From Fibrella rubiginis (GTDB lineage: Bacteria; Bacteroidota; Bacteroidia; Cytophagales; Spirosomataceae), in contig NZ_JAFMYV010000005.1 in assembly GCF_017353185.1 (NCBI RefSeq), positions 62,001-126,000 of the forward strand: a DNA stretch of 64,000 nt. Direction: 5' to 3'. Below the pieces are notes generated by a model. That model worked only from the letters and a program-made list of their open reading frames with translations. It did no database searches and was not told the DNA's origin. The position numbers were made by a program, and so were the translations under genes. This document shows positions 25,659 through 33,653 of the stretch, piece by piece. Numbering within the stretch: the first letter of the stretch is position 1; each line of letters starts with the position of its first letter.

Positions 25659-26063
25659 TTACACATGTAATATGCCTTCCAGTCCGAGTGCTGGTATAGT
25701 AACCAGGTGTGACTCGGTGATGCTGTCGGGCACGAAGATGAATTTTTTGTCGTAGATCTGGGAGCCAATGTAATAGCTAACCCAGTACTCATTATTTAAG
25801 TGAAAAACGTCGGGCATAATTGATTCTACAATCTCAAATGCCCCCGGTTGTAGGTCGACGAAGTAGTGGCGAAGCGTGGCGGTTTTCTGCTCTATGCCAT
25901 CCTTTTCGCCGTAGCCACTTGATGTAACAAACACATTATGAATAGGTTGAATATTCTGATTGATCAGATAAACCCGCCACTCATACTGATTCAACTCGGT
26001 CAATTTTCGGGCCACAACCACCTGGATGCCCTCAACGGGTAAGAAGGGAATGTCTTTTTTCAC
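25659..26063 (-). CDS. Conserved hypothetical protein
   Basis: 134 residues, soluble, no signal peptide or TM segment. Sequence features are a beta-rich pattern (IQVVVARKLTELNQYEWRVYLIN, NVFVTSSGYGEKDG, TATLRHYFVDLQPGAFEIVE) and a hydrophobic end. Similar proteins of this length occur across Bacteroidota without known function. It lies between lipB and rnr, all on the minus strand, with inverted repeats on both sides, so cotranscription is uncertain. Confidence 0.65.
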   Translation of the reverse strand: MKKDIPFLPVEGIQVVVARKLTELNQYEWRVYLINQNIQPIHNVFVTSSGYGEKDGIEQKTATLRHYFVDLQPGAFEIVESIMPDVFHLNNEYWVSYYIGSQIYDKKFIFVPDSITESHLVTIPALGLEGILHV

Positions 26064-26074
26064 GTGTAAAAAAT

Positions 26075-26192
26075 GGAACGCGGATGACGTTGATTTAGCC
26101 GATTAAAACGGATTTTTTTCAGTTTGTCTGAACGGGCCTTAGGCGAAAGGAAAATCCGTTTTAATCGGCTAAATCAGCGTCATCCGCGTTCC
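26075..26192. repeat. 42-bp inverted repeat overlapping the lipB stop codon
   Basis: Arms at 26075-26116 and 26151-26192 match at 41 of 42 bases; words include GGAACGCGGATGACG and GATTTAGCCGATTAAAACGG. The right arm contains the last three codons and stop of lipB (ERG then TGA), so the element forms the end of that coding sequence. Confidence 0.97.
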
Positions 26193-26941
26193 CCTTGGTT
26201 CATCTCAAATAAGCCAGTTAAATGCCGCTGCACGCGTTCCGTCACCTCATCCACAGGTACCGGATGACCCAGTTCCTGCTGCATCGACGTCACGGCTTTA
26301 TCGGCGATACCACAGGGAACAATATGGGAAAAATAGCTTAAGTCGGTGTTCACGTTCAGCGCAAACCCGTGCATCGTTACCCAACGGCTCGCCTTTACGC
26401 CCATCGCGCAGATTTTACGCTCCGGTCCGGTCGGTACGCCGCTCGCCGAATCGGTGCGGCCTGGTTCGCCGCCCAGCCATACGCCCGTCAGCCCGGCAAT
26501 GCGCCCGGCCTGAATACCGTAGTCGTTGAGTGTCAGAATAATAGACTCTTCCAGTAACCGCATGTAGCGGTGAATGTCGGTGAAAAAGTTGTCGAGGTCC
26601 AGGATGGGGTAGCCCACCAGCTGGCCCGGCCCGTGGTAGGTAATGTCGCCCCCCCGATTAATGCGGTGATAGGTCGCGCCGATCTGTTTCAGAAAGTCGT
26701 CGTCGGCCAGCAGATGGCTTTCGTGGCCGCTCTTACCCAGCGTATACACGTGCGGGTGTTCGCAGAAAAGCAGGTAATTGGGGGTGGGTAACTGCTCGTC
26801 GGCGGGACGGGTTCGGTTGGCGATTTTCCGGGACACGGTATCGGCAAAAAGCCGCTCCTGCTCATCCCAGGCAGTCTGGTAATCAACCAAACCAAGGTGC
26901 TGAACCTGAACCGTTTTATTCTGAAGCGACGTGGTAATCAT
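26180..26941 (-). CDS. lipB: Octanoyltransferase LipB
   Basis: About 253 residues from the ATG at 26941 (MITTSLQNKTVQVQHLG); the ORF extends to 27172 but that part overlaps the neighbouring gene. Motifs: RINRGGDITYHGPGQLVGYP, KICAMGVKASRWVTMHGFALN with the conserved lysine, and IVPCGIADKAVTS with the catalytic cysteine. LipB transfers octanoate from ACP to lipoyl domains. An insert of about 18 residues (GGEPGRTDSASGVPTG) before KICAMG is longer than in E. coli. Its C-terminal codons lie in the arm of an inverted repeat. Confidence 0.95.
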   Translation of the reverse strand: MITTSLQNKTVQVQHLGLVDYQTAWDEQERLFADTVSRKIANRTRPADEQLPTPNYLLFCEHPHVYTLGKSGHESHLLADDDFLKQIGATYHRINRGGDITYHGPGQLVGYPILDLDNFFTDIHRYMRLLEESIILTLNDYGIQAGRIAGLTGVWLGGEPGRTDSASGVPTGPERKICAMGVKASRWVTMHGFALNVNTDLSYFSHIVPCGIADKAVTSMQQELGHPVPVDEVTERVQRHLTGLFEMNQGERG

Positions 26942-26984
26942 TCTACGAACAGAACAAAGATCAGCCGCAAGGGGTTCGGAGGGA

Positions 26985-27977
26985 TTATTTAGGCCAAAAT
27001 TGTTGACCAAACGCGGCAGCTTCCATGAGCCAGGCAATGCCGATATGGATGAACAACCCGCCCCAGATGCTACGCGTCGACAGGGCCAGTACACCCAGGA
27101 TGTAGCCCCCGAACAGGGACGAAACTGTCTCGCCCAGGGGACGGCCAAAATGGATGGTGGCATACCAGACAATCATGGGCAAAACGGGTCCCGGCTGTAA
27201 CAGGCTGGGTATTGCCGGGCTGGATTTGTCCGCCTGCGAAGCACCGGTTCGCAAAACGTAGCTCAAACCGATTACCAGGAAGCCTCTGAAAATTAATTCA
27301 GTCGGTACAAAATCCCAGCCGTAGGCCAGTTCATAACCGAGCGCCGTGATCCATTCGGGTACGTTCAGCACCTCGTGTGGCGTCATGTTGCGGTAGGTAG
27401 GGTAGGCTTCCAGAAAATCGGGCTGGAAGGAGGCGAACAGAATGACCGGCACCATCAAACCCAGTAGCATCAGGTATACCAGCAGACCCTTCCGCTTGGG
27501 TTTTAGTCCGTAAAAACCGGTCCGATTTTTATCAAAAAACAGGTAATATAGCCCCAGTGGCAGCACAATCGTGACCACCGAATGCAGATTGCTGAACACC
27601 TTGTAGGCATACAGATAGAGCCGATAATCGCTGAAACGCTGCGCCCAGTCGACGTAGGCTGAGAAGCCCGCGTAGTAGGCATAAACAACCAGTGCCACTA
27701 GGGTATGGAACCAGAAACGGGGGTTGCGCCAAATGTCGGGGCGGTGGTGAAATCGGCTCCAAAGCCAGAACGCACCGTAGTAGGCTGTGGCGTACATGCC
27801 GAAATACCAGACGGGCCGCCAGGGGCTTAACGGCTGCCTGTCAATGATTCCGTTTTCGAGGTGAAACGTATAATTAATGGTGATCAGAAACGCTACCCAC
27901 AGGGCTGTAAGGCCATATAATGCCGGTTTGAAATCGGCGCGGAGGTAGGCCCGGATGTCGCGGAGAAGTTCTCGCAT
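26985..27977 (-). CDS. CPBP-like intramembrane protein, degenerate protease motifs
   Basis: About 330 residues from the ATG at 27977, with some eight TM segments. The C-terminal part resembles CPBP/Abi proteases: PTELIFRGFLVIGL occupies the place of EExxxR but the first Glu is Thr; YATIHFGRP matches the second motif with its His; FIHIGIAW has the third His but no Asn/Asp four residues later. It may therefore be a reduced-activity or non-proteolytic relative. lipB starts 43 bases downstream on the same strand. Confidence 0.7.
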   Translation of the reverse strand: MRELLRDIRAYLRADFKPALYGLTALWVAFLITINYTFHLENGIIDRQPLSPWRPVWYFGMYATAYYGAFWLWSRFHHRPDIWRNPRFWFHTLVALVVYAYYAGFSAYVDWAQRFSDYRLYLYAYKVFSNLHSVVTIVLPLGLYYLFFDKNRTGFYGLKPKRKGLLVYLMLLGLMVPVILFASFQPDFLEAYPTYRNMTPHEVLNVPEWITALGYELAYGWDFVPTELIFRGFLVIGLSYVLRTGASQADKSSPAIPSLLQPGPVLPMIVWYATIHFGRPLGETVSSLFGGYILGVLALSTRSIWGGLFIHIGIAWLMEAAAFGQQFWPK

Positions 27978-27994
27978 CAACAAATATAGTGTAG

Positions 27995-28087
27995 TGATGG
28001 ACCGCTGATTTTTATGATCCCTATGATTCGAAAATGATTCTTAAATCATATTTTATCATAAGAATCATAAAAATCAGCGGCCCATCA
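27995..28087. repeat. Nested inverted repeats of the AAAAATCAGCGG dialect
   Basis: Outer arms at 27995-28026 and 28056-28087 pair with three mismatches (word CCGCTGATTTTTATGAT). A second dyad, ATGATTCTTA at 28034-28043 with TAAGAATCAT at 28059-28068, overlaps it, so two alternative folds compete. It ends 5 bases before the GlpD stop codon. Confidence 0.85.
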
Positions 28088-28092
28088 ACACA

Positions 28093-29763
28093 CTAAACCT
28101 GCTCAACAGCAACCCCCGTTGCCTTGCCGATCAGTCCCTCGATGTGCGCCCGGAAATTGGCTTCATGCTGAGCAGAGTCAGCAACGGACCAGCCAAGTTC
28201 GCTGGCGAGGAGCTGAGCCGAAACGGGTAGCGCTTCGAGTGTAGCCTGCCAGTCGATGAGGCCGAGGCGGATGCGGCGCATGAGCACGTCGGGCAAGGTC
28301 AGCGCCATTTCGGTGCGGGCGGCATAGATCACTTCAGCCTGTATAAACGGATGTTTTCGGGCCAAACGAGCACCCCAGGCTGGTTTTTCGGTCAGCAACG
28401 TTAAAATTGACGGAGCCTCGGTGCCATAGGTATTTGCCAAATGGGCGAGTATGTCGGGGCTACTATCGGAATGGCGTTCGGCGAGGCGATGGGCGTAGCG
28501 GGTGTCATAGCCCTCGGCACCCTGAAGCAGCAAATCTTCAGTCACGCAGGGGCGGTTTTGCCCTAGTTTCGCGCAGCAGGCATCAATGGTTTCCTGCGCC
28601 ATCAGCCGGTAGGTGGTCCACTTGCCGCCCATAATACTAACCAGGCCCGATTTGGGGTCAATCTCCACTTCATGGTCGCGCACCACGGCCTTGCTGCTGG
28701 CATTAGGGTCCGACTGAAGCAGTGGACGCAGCCCCGCAAACCCACCCGCTACGGCCTCAATGGGTATAGGCTGACTTACAAACTGGTTGACTTCGGCCAG
28801 CAGGTACGCCGCTTCGTCGGGCAGCAGGGCGGGGGTGTCGGAGGGGTCGGCTTCAGTGTCGGTGGTGCCAATGAGCCACTGTCCGCGCCACGGAATAGCG
28901 AAAAGCACACGGCCGTCTTTGGTCTTGGGCACCAGCAGGGCCGCCGGTTCGGTCTGCGCCGACGCCTGTGGCAGGGCCGAGCCGGGTAGCACCACGTGGG
29001 CACCTTTGCTGGCGCGCATCCGTACGCCCTGCTGACTGTTGGCTTTCTGGCGAAGCCTGTCGGCATGGGTGCCGGTGGCATTCACAATCACCTTTGCCCG
29101 AATGGTGAATAAATCACCAGTCAGGGTATCCAGTGCCTCTACAGCGTTGATTTGGCCCTTTTCGTCCGCCAGCAGCGACGACACGCGCACGTGGTTGGCC
29201 ACGGCGGCACCATGTTTGGCGGCGGTTTGCACCAGCCCCAGGTTCAGCCGTATATCGTCGAACTGACCGTCGTAATACAGCACCGCGCTGTGGAGCTTGG
29301 TACCGTCGAAGGCGGGAAAATGACGCAGGGCTTCGGCTTTGCTAAGCCACTGGCTGGGGGCCATGCGGCGACTACCGGCCAGCCAGTCGTAGATCTTTAG
29401 GCCAATGGCGTAGTAGGCTCCCTCAATCAAATTGCCCACAGGCGTAAGCAGGGCCAGCGGATGGCAGAGATGCGGAGCAATGTGGAGGAGCGTCCGGCGT
29501 TCGTGCAGGGCTTTTCGCACCAGCGATAACTGCTTGGGATCGAACGTTTTAACGGCCTGCTCCAGATACCGCACCCCGCCATGCACCAACTTGGTCGAGG
29601 TGCCCGATGTGCCCGCCCCGAAATCGTCGGACTCGATCACGGCCACGCGCAGACCGCGGCTGGCGGCGTCGGCAGCGCAACCCGCCCCCGACGCCCCCGC
29701 CCCGATGATGCAGATGTCAAACGTTTCCGTTTTCAGGCGTTGGAGGTGGGCGGCGCGGTTCAT
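28093..29763 (-). CDS. glpD: Aerobic glycerol-3-phosphate dehydrogenase
   Basis: 556 residues. The FAD-binding dinucleotide fold is CIIGAGASGAGCAADAASRG (about 18-37), followed by GTSGTSTKLVHGGVRYLEQ, the family signature. DGRVLFAIPWRGQWLIGTTDTE and SIMGGKWTTYRLMA are further conserved segments, and the C-terminal helical domain is complete. It oxidises sn-glycerol 3-phosphate to dihydroxyacetone phosphate at the membrane and feeds quinone. The start codon overlaps the crtZ stop in ATGA, implying coupled translation with a carotenoid hydroxylase. A glycerol facilitator lies near 48 kb. Confidence 0.94.
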   Translation of the reverse strand: MNRAAHLQRLKTETFDICIIGAGASGAGCAADAASRGLRVAVIESDDFGAGTSGTSTKLVHGGVRYLEQAVKTFDPKQLSLVRKALHERRTLLHIAPHLCHPLALLTPVGNLIEGAYYAIGLKIYDWLAGSRRMAPSQWLSKAEALRHFPAFDGTKLHSAVLYYDGQFDDIRLNLGLVQTAAKHGAAVANHVRVSSLLADEKGQINAVEALDTLTGDLFTIRAKVIVNATGTHADRLRQKANSQQGVRMRASKGAHVVLPGSALPQASAQTEPAALLVPKTKDGRVLFAIPWRGQWLIGTTDTEADPSDTPALLPDEAAYLLAEVNQFVSQPIPIEAVAGGFAGLRPLLQSDPNASSKAVVRDHEVEIDPKSGLVSIMGGKWTTYRLMAQETIDACCAKLGQNRPCVTEDLLLQGAEGYDTRYAHRLAERHSDSSPDILAHLANTYGTEAPSILTLLTEKPAWGARLARKHPFIQAEVIYAARTEMALTLPDVLMRRIRLGLIDWQATLEALPVSAQLLASELGWSVADSAQHEANFRAHIEGLIGKATGVAVEQV

Positions 29764-30203
29764 TTCTTGTCGTATTTCTTGGGTGCGTACAAAAAACCGA
29801 ATGCTTCGGCTCCGTCGCGGGTGTGTACTTTGTGGTGCACGTAGTGGGCCCGCATGATACGCAACAGGTACGGATTTTTGGTATTGAATTTGATACGAAT
29901 CCGCCGATGAACGATCACGTCATGAAAAACAAAGTAGCCTATACCGTAGAGTGTTACGCCCGCCGCAATGGGGGCGAGATACCAAAGCGATGGTATTTCC
30001 AGTCCGGCCACAAACAGCCCCACGGCTACTCCGCTGAACAGAACGCTGAACAGGTCGTTTATCTCGAAAAACCCTTTGTGCGCGTTGTGGTGCGAGTGAT
30101 GCCAACTCCACATAATGCCGTGCATAATGTACTTGTGGGTGAACCAGGCCACTCCTTCCATAATCAGTAGAGTACCCAGGGCAATAGCAACGTTTACCAG
30201 CAT
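29760..30203 (-). CDS. crtZ: Beta-carotene hydroxylase (CrtZ type)
   Basis: 147 residues with four hydrophobic segments and the CrtZ histidine clusters: FTHKYIMHG, WHHSHHNAHKG, HDVIVHRR and HYVHHKVHTRDGAEAFGFL. The di-iron enzyme adds hydroxyls to beta-ionone rings, giving zeaxanthin-type pigments. No other carotenoid gene is present in the window. Its last codon overlaps the glpD start. Upstream (30204-30385) is a divergent promoter region shared with the AlbA_2 gene. Confidence 0.92.
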   Translation of the reverse strand: MLVNVAIALGTLLIMEGVAWFTHKYIMHGIMWSWHHSHHNAHKGFFEINDLFSVLFSGVAVGLFVAGLEIPSLWYLAPIAAGVTLYGIGYFVFHDVIVHRRIRIKFNTKNPYLLRIMRAHYVHHKVHTRDGAEAFGFLYAPKKYDKK

Positions 30204-30358
30204 TTGTTCGTTTTGTAATTGGAAGCTTACTGTTTTTACACAACCGCCCGTTTAGCCAAAAAGTTAGCGGTCTAACCGGCTACTATGGTAAGGATTCCCA
30301 GGGGCGGTATCGTTCCACATTTGGCCGCAAAAACGCTTGCGAATTCGGTTGGCGGTTG

Positions 30359-30366
30359 TATCTTTA
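30359..30366 (+). promoter_or_regulatory. -7 element candidate for the AlbA_2 gene
   Basis: TATCTTTA matches TAnnTTTG at seven of eight positions. No clean TTTG lies 18-20 bases upstream (TTGC is the nearest). It implies a start near 30372, which argues that the GTG at 30371 is not the translation start. Confidence 0.4.
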
Positions 30367-30385
30367 AAAGGTGATCAGTACGCAA

Positions 30386-31057
30386 ATGGTGGGCAGATCA
30401 ACTACAGACTATAAAATGCTCAAGGAACTGGTTCGCCGGGGCGAGGGGCATTGTCTTGAATTTAAACTCAAGACCAACCATCCCGACAAAATTGTGCGGG
30501 AAATCGTAGCGTTCGCTAACACAGACGGCGGCACGCTCCTGATCGGTGTCGGTGATGATGGCACCATTCCGGGCCTCAAATACGCCGACGAAGACGAATA
30601 TATTTTGGTGCGGGCCATCGAAAAGTTCTGCTTCCCCGCCATCGCCTACACCCTCGAGCGCGTACAATTGCACGACGAACGCGAAGTGCTTGTGTTCCGT
30701 ATTCCGCGCAGCCCGCACCGTCCCCACTACGTCATGCCCGACCCCACCGACCCCGAAAACAAGAAGGTATATGTGCGGGTAGATGACAAATCGGTGCAGG
30801 CCAGCAAAGAGGTACGCGAGATCATGAAAGGCGAACGCGCCGACCGCAACGTGCGCTTTACTTACGGCGACAAAGAGAAGGTGCTGATGCAGCATCTGGA
30901 TAAGAACACGCACGTCACCGTTGATTCCTTCGCCCTGCTCGCCAACATCCCCCGCAAAATTGCCTCCCGCACTCTGGTCCTCCTCGTCCTCGCCAACGTC
31001 CTCGACGTTTTCCCCAGCGATGTCATGGACCGCTACACCACGAAGCAGATGCGGTGA
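30386..31057 (+). CDS. AlbA_2 / Schlafen-like ATP-binding domain protein
   Basis: About 223 residues from ATG 30386; GTG 30371 and ATG 30416 are alternatives. The N-terminal AlbA_2 domain shows LEFKLKTNHPDKIVREIVAFANTDGGTLLIGVGDDG in overlapping pieces (EFKLK, AFANTDGGTLLIGVGDDG). The C-terminal ~60 residues form a winged-helix-like part (EKVLMQHLDKNTHVTVDSFALLANIPRK). Such proteins often act as regulators or nucleic-acid-binding factors; some belong to defence modules. Nothing adjacent identifies a target. Confidence 0.82.
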   Translation: MVGRSTTDYKMLKELVRRGEGHCLEFKLKTNHPDKIVREIVAFANTDGGTLLIGVGDDGTIPGLKYADEDEYILVRAIEKFCFPAIAYTLERVQLHDEREVLVFRIPRSPHRPHYVMPDPTDPENKKVYVRVDDKSVQASKEVREIMKGERADRNVRFTYGDKEKVLMQHLDKNTHVTVDSFALLANIPRKIASRTLVLLVLANVLDVFPSDVMDRYTTKQMR

Positions 31058-31081
31058 AGGGGGTTAAAGGTTGTACTACTA

Positions 31082-31283
31082 GTTGACACTGTTGTTTTCC
31101 GGCGAGGAACCACCTCACCCCCGGCCCCTCTCCTGAAACCAGGAGAGGGGAGACTTACCAACATGCAATCGAGTAATAGGCTTGCCTTATGCTATAGTGT
31201 TTCCTAACTCGTCTCCCCTCTCCTGAAACCAGGAGAGGGGCCGGGGGTGAGGTGGTTCCTCGCCGGAAAACAACAGTGTCAAC
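31082..31283. repeat. 72-bp inverted repeat with CCTCACCCCCGGCCCCTCTCC word
   Basis: Arms at 31082-31153 and 31212-31283 are complementary save for three central bases, because each arm carries its own hairpin CCCCTCTCCTG-AAA-CCAGGAGAGGGG in the same orientation. The GC-rich word (CCTCACCCCCGGCCCC) is known to me as an intergenic repeat in many unrelated bacterial genomes. It fills the gap between convergent genes. Confidence 0.97.
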
Positions 31284-31290
31284 CATGTAG

Positions 31291-32079
31291 CTATAGCGTA
31301 AAAGGCCAGCCAGTCGCCACCCGCCGCACCAGCGAGGTATGACCGCTGGCCAAAACCACTTTCTGTGTTTCGGGTAAGGCGCGGAGCAGGGGTCGGGTGT
31401 GGGACATAGGTAAAACGGCATCGAACTGGCCCAGAAACAGCCAAACGCGTACCTTATTAGCCCGTAGCCCATCTGCCAACGCCGGAATATTGATGGTTAA
31501 ATGACGAAAACCCACCCACGACTGCTCAATCTGCTGACGTTGTTTGGGGGTTTGCATGGTCGCTTCCACAAACCGCATGAGTCCCGCGTTGAGTACGCCC
31601 AGCCGGACAAGGCCGTGCCCTAACCGAGTGAAAAAGCGGGTATTGTCTAGAAAAAAATGGAGCAGCCAGCGGCCTGGTACCGTGCCTGTAGCCGCCCGAA
31701 ACCAAGGGTCTTCAGTGATGCCGTCGGGCGCAATCAGAATCAGTTCGTCAAGCTGCGGGGCAAACAAATCGGCCGTAACCAGGGCAAAACGGCCGCCCAT
31801 GCTGAAACCCACCACCGAAAACCGGTCGATACCCTGTTGGGTCAGGAAATGGGCAACCAAACTTTGCCAATATGATTTAGTTATGCTTGCAGGCCAATCG
31901 GCCAGGCGGTTTTGTCCGTGATAAGGCAGGTCGATGCTGTAGATGGTGTGCGTGTGCACCAGTTGTTCGCCAAAGGGTGCCATTGCCTGCGCGTCTTGCC
32001 CAATACCATGAAACGCCAGCCAGATTATCGGGCCGGAACCGTATTTAACAAAGGATGTCGGATATTGGACGGTAGACAT
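31291..32079 (-). CDS. Alpha/beta hydrolase
   Basis: 262 residues with an alpha/beta-hydrolase core: AFHGIGQDAQAM (oxyanion region), VVGFSMGGRFAL with the nucleophile Ser in GxSxG, LFLGQFDAVLP with the acid Asp, and LASGHTSLV with the His. Substrate unknown. The first nine codons (MSTVQYPTS) lie in the arm of an inverted repeat that spans the divergent promoter region, so the N-terminus may have been altered by that repeat. Confidence 0.85.
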   Translation of the reverse strand: MSTVQYPTSFVKYGSGPIIWLAFHGIGQDAQAMAPFGEQLVHTHTIYSIDLPYHGQNRLADWPASITKSYWQSLVAHFLTQQGIDRFSVVGFSMGGRFALVTADLFAPQLDELILIAPDGITEDPWFRAATGTVPGRWLLHFFLDNTRFFTRLGHGLVRLGVLNAGLMRFVEATMQTPKQRQQIEQSWVGFRHLTINIPALADGLRANKVRVWLFLGQFDAVLPMSHTRPLLRALPETQKVVLASGHTSLVRRVATGWPFTL

Positions 32080-32151
32080 TGGATGCTACCCGAAGGTACC
32101 CATTGAATTAGCCGCGAATATCCAACATCCAGCGTCCAGAATCCAAAATCC
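32053..32151. repeat. Imperfect inverted repeat across a divergent start region
   Basis: Arms near 32053-32089 and 32114-32151 pair with several mismatches; both are built from GGATATTGGA and related words. The left arm includes the hydrolase start codon and first codons; the right arm ends 4 bases before the MaoC start. Unlike most elements it separates two 5' ends. Confidence 0.7.
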
Positions 32152-32155
32152 ATTT

Positions 32156-32626
32156 ATGCAATCCTTTCCCAACCTCGATGCCTTTACCGCCCATGCCGGG
32201 CAGGAACTCGGTACCACCGACTGGACCGTTATCTCGCAGGAGCAGATCCAGCAATTTGCCGAAGCCACCGGCGACCACCAGTGGCTTCACGTCGAGCCCG
32301 ACCGGGCCGTGCGCGAATCGCCCTACAAAACCACCATTGCCCATGGCTTCCTGACCTTGTCATTGGCACCGCGTTTGCTATCTGAGATCTACACCATAGA
32401 ATCGGTGAAGATGGGCGTTAATTACGGAGCCAACAAAATCCGGTTCACCAACGCCGTGCCCAGCGGTAGCCGCCTCCGCATGAAAGCCTGGCTCCACCAC
32501 GTTGAACCTACAAACGCTAATGAAGGCACACGTGGTGTCCGGGTCATCATCGAATGCGTGTTTGAAGTTGAGGGCCAAACCAAACCCGCCTGCGTGGCCG
32601 AACTGATATCGCTACTATTTGAATAA
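32156..32626 (+). CDS. MaoC-like hydratase
   Basis: 156 residues with the hot-dog fold signature of (R)-specific enoyl-CoA hydratases: FAEATGDHQWLHVEPDRA (Asp/His catalytic dyad) and TIAHGFLTLSLAPRL. It would hydrate trans-2-enoyl-CoA to (R)-3-hydroxyacyl-CoA. The next gene is an SDR reductase that could oxidise or reduce that product, and an acyl-CoA dehydrogenase follows, so the three suit an acyl-chain pathway. All are separated by inverted repeats. Confidence 0.9.
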   Translation: MQSFPNLDAFTAHAGQELGTTDWTVISQEQIQQFAEATGDHQWLHVEPDRAVRESPYKTTIAHGFLTLSLAPRLLSEIYTIESVKMGVNYGANKIRFTNAVPSGSRLRMKAWLHHVEPTNANEGTRGVRVIIECVFEVEGQTKPACVAELISLLFE

Positions 32627-32636
32627 AATGAAGAAA

Positions 32637-32734
32637 TAATGTACAATGCATAATGAACAATGTACAATGGTTTCACGCCCTAGGAATTCCAAATGCGAAG
32701 CCATTGTACATTGTTCATTATGCATTGTACATTA
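32637..32734. repeat. Perfect 34-bp inverted repeat of the AATGTACAATG dialect
   Basis: Arms at 32637-32670 and 32701-32734 are exact complements composed of TAATGTACAATGCATAATG and AACAATGTACAATGG. The same words in different order make up the element at 43608-43705. It lies between the MaoC and SDR genes, 7 bases before the SDR start. Confidence 0.97.
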
Positions 32735-32741
32735 AAACCTC

Positions 32742-33479
32742 ATGCGTCTAGAAAACAAAGTTGCCATCATTACCGGCGGGGCACGCGGCATTGGCCGGGC
32801 TGCCGCCGACATTTTCACCCGCGAGGGTGCCACCGTCGTTATCTGGGATATGCTGGATGAGGGCGAAGAAACCGCCCAAAGTCTGCGTAGTCAGGGGCGC
32901 AACGCCACCTTCATGCGCGTCAGCGTAACCGATGTGCCCGGCGTGGAAGAAGCCGTTCGGGCCGTGCTGGAACAACACGGCCAAATTGATATTCTGGTCA
33001 ATAATGCGGGCATTACCCGCGACCGTACCTTATTGAAAATGAGTCACGTAGAGTGGCAACAGGTCATTGATGTGAACCTTACGGGCGTATTTAACTGCAC
33101 TAAAGCCGTAGTGCCGCACATGGTGGAACGGGGCTACGGACGCATCATCTGCACGTCGAGTGTGGTGGGAGTACACGGTAACTTCGGGCAAACCAACTAC
33201 GCGGCCACCAAGGCGGGTGTGGTGGCTATGTGCCGGACCTGGGCTAAAGAGCTTGGTTCAAAAGGTATTACCGCCAACGCCGTTGCCCCCGGATTTATCC
33301 GCACCGACATGACCGACGCTATGCCCGAAGAAGCCCGTAAGGCCACCATCGCGCTCATCCCCGCCCGCCGCATGGGCGAACCCGACGACATTGCCTACGC
33401 TTACCTCTACCTCGCTTCCGACGAAGCCTCGTTCGTGAACGGACAGGTGCTGGGCGTCAACGGCGGGCAAGCGAGCTGA
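32742..33479 (+). CDS. Short-chain dehydrogenase, 3-oxoacyl-ACP/CoA reductase type
   Basis: 245 residues with the classical SDR layout: nucleotide motif TGGARGIG (residues 12-19), NNAG near 90, catalytic Ser in CTSSVVG, YAATK with Tyr and Lys, and NAVAPGFIRTDMT. The sequence is of FabG/PhaB type and would act on 3-oxoacyl-ACP or acetoacetyl-CoA using NADPH. FabG itself or a paralogue for catabolism are both possible; the MaoC and acyl-CoA dehydrogenase neighbours favour a CoA-linked role. Confidence 0.92.
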   Translation: MRLENKVAIITGGARGIGRAAADIFTREGATVVIWDMLDEGEETAQSLRSQGRNATFMRVSVTDVPGVEEAVRAVLEQHGQIDILVNNAGITRDRTLLKMSHVEWQQVIDVNLTGVFNCTKAVVPHMVERGYGRIICTSSVVGVHGNFGQTNYAATKAGVVAMCRTWAKELGSKGITANAVAPGFIRTDMTDAMPEEARKATIALIPARRMGEPDDIAYAYLYLASDEASFVNGQVLGVNGGQAS

Positions 33480-33592
33480 TTTCGGATTGGGGATTTCGGA
33501 TTTGGGATTGTTGCTTACGCACGGGTTTGCTCTGGCCGCACCGGCGGACCGGTAAGCAACAATCCCAAATCCCCAATCCGAAATCCAAAATC
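33477..33592. repeat. Inverted repeat of the GGATTTGGGATT dialect after the SDR gene
   Basis: Arms at 33477-33518 and 33552-33592 pair fully apart from an extra seven-base CGGATTT unit in the left arm. The left arm starts in the SDR stop codon. The loop side reads TTGTTGCTTACGC, and the spacer has GCACCGGCGGACCGG, shared with the element at 9976. Confidence 0.93.
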
Positions 33593-33653
33593 ATTGTTAT
33601 GCATGCATACTACGTTGCTTTGTAAATTTGCTTCATCAATCAACAACACGACC

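Noticed and set aside
31155..31472. Minus-strand ORF in the 72-bp inverted repeat
   Set aside because: Mostly repeat sequence and overlap with the alpha/beta hydrolase gene in another frame.
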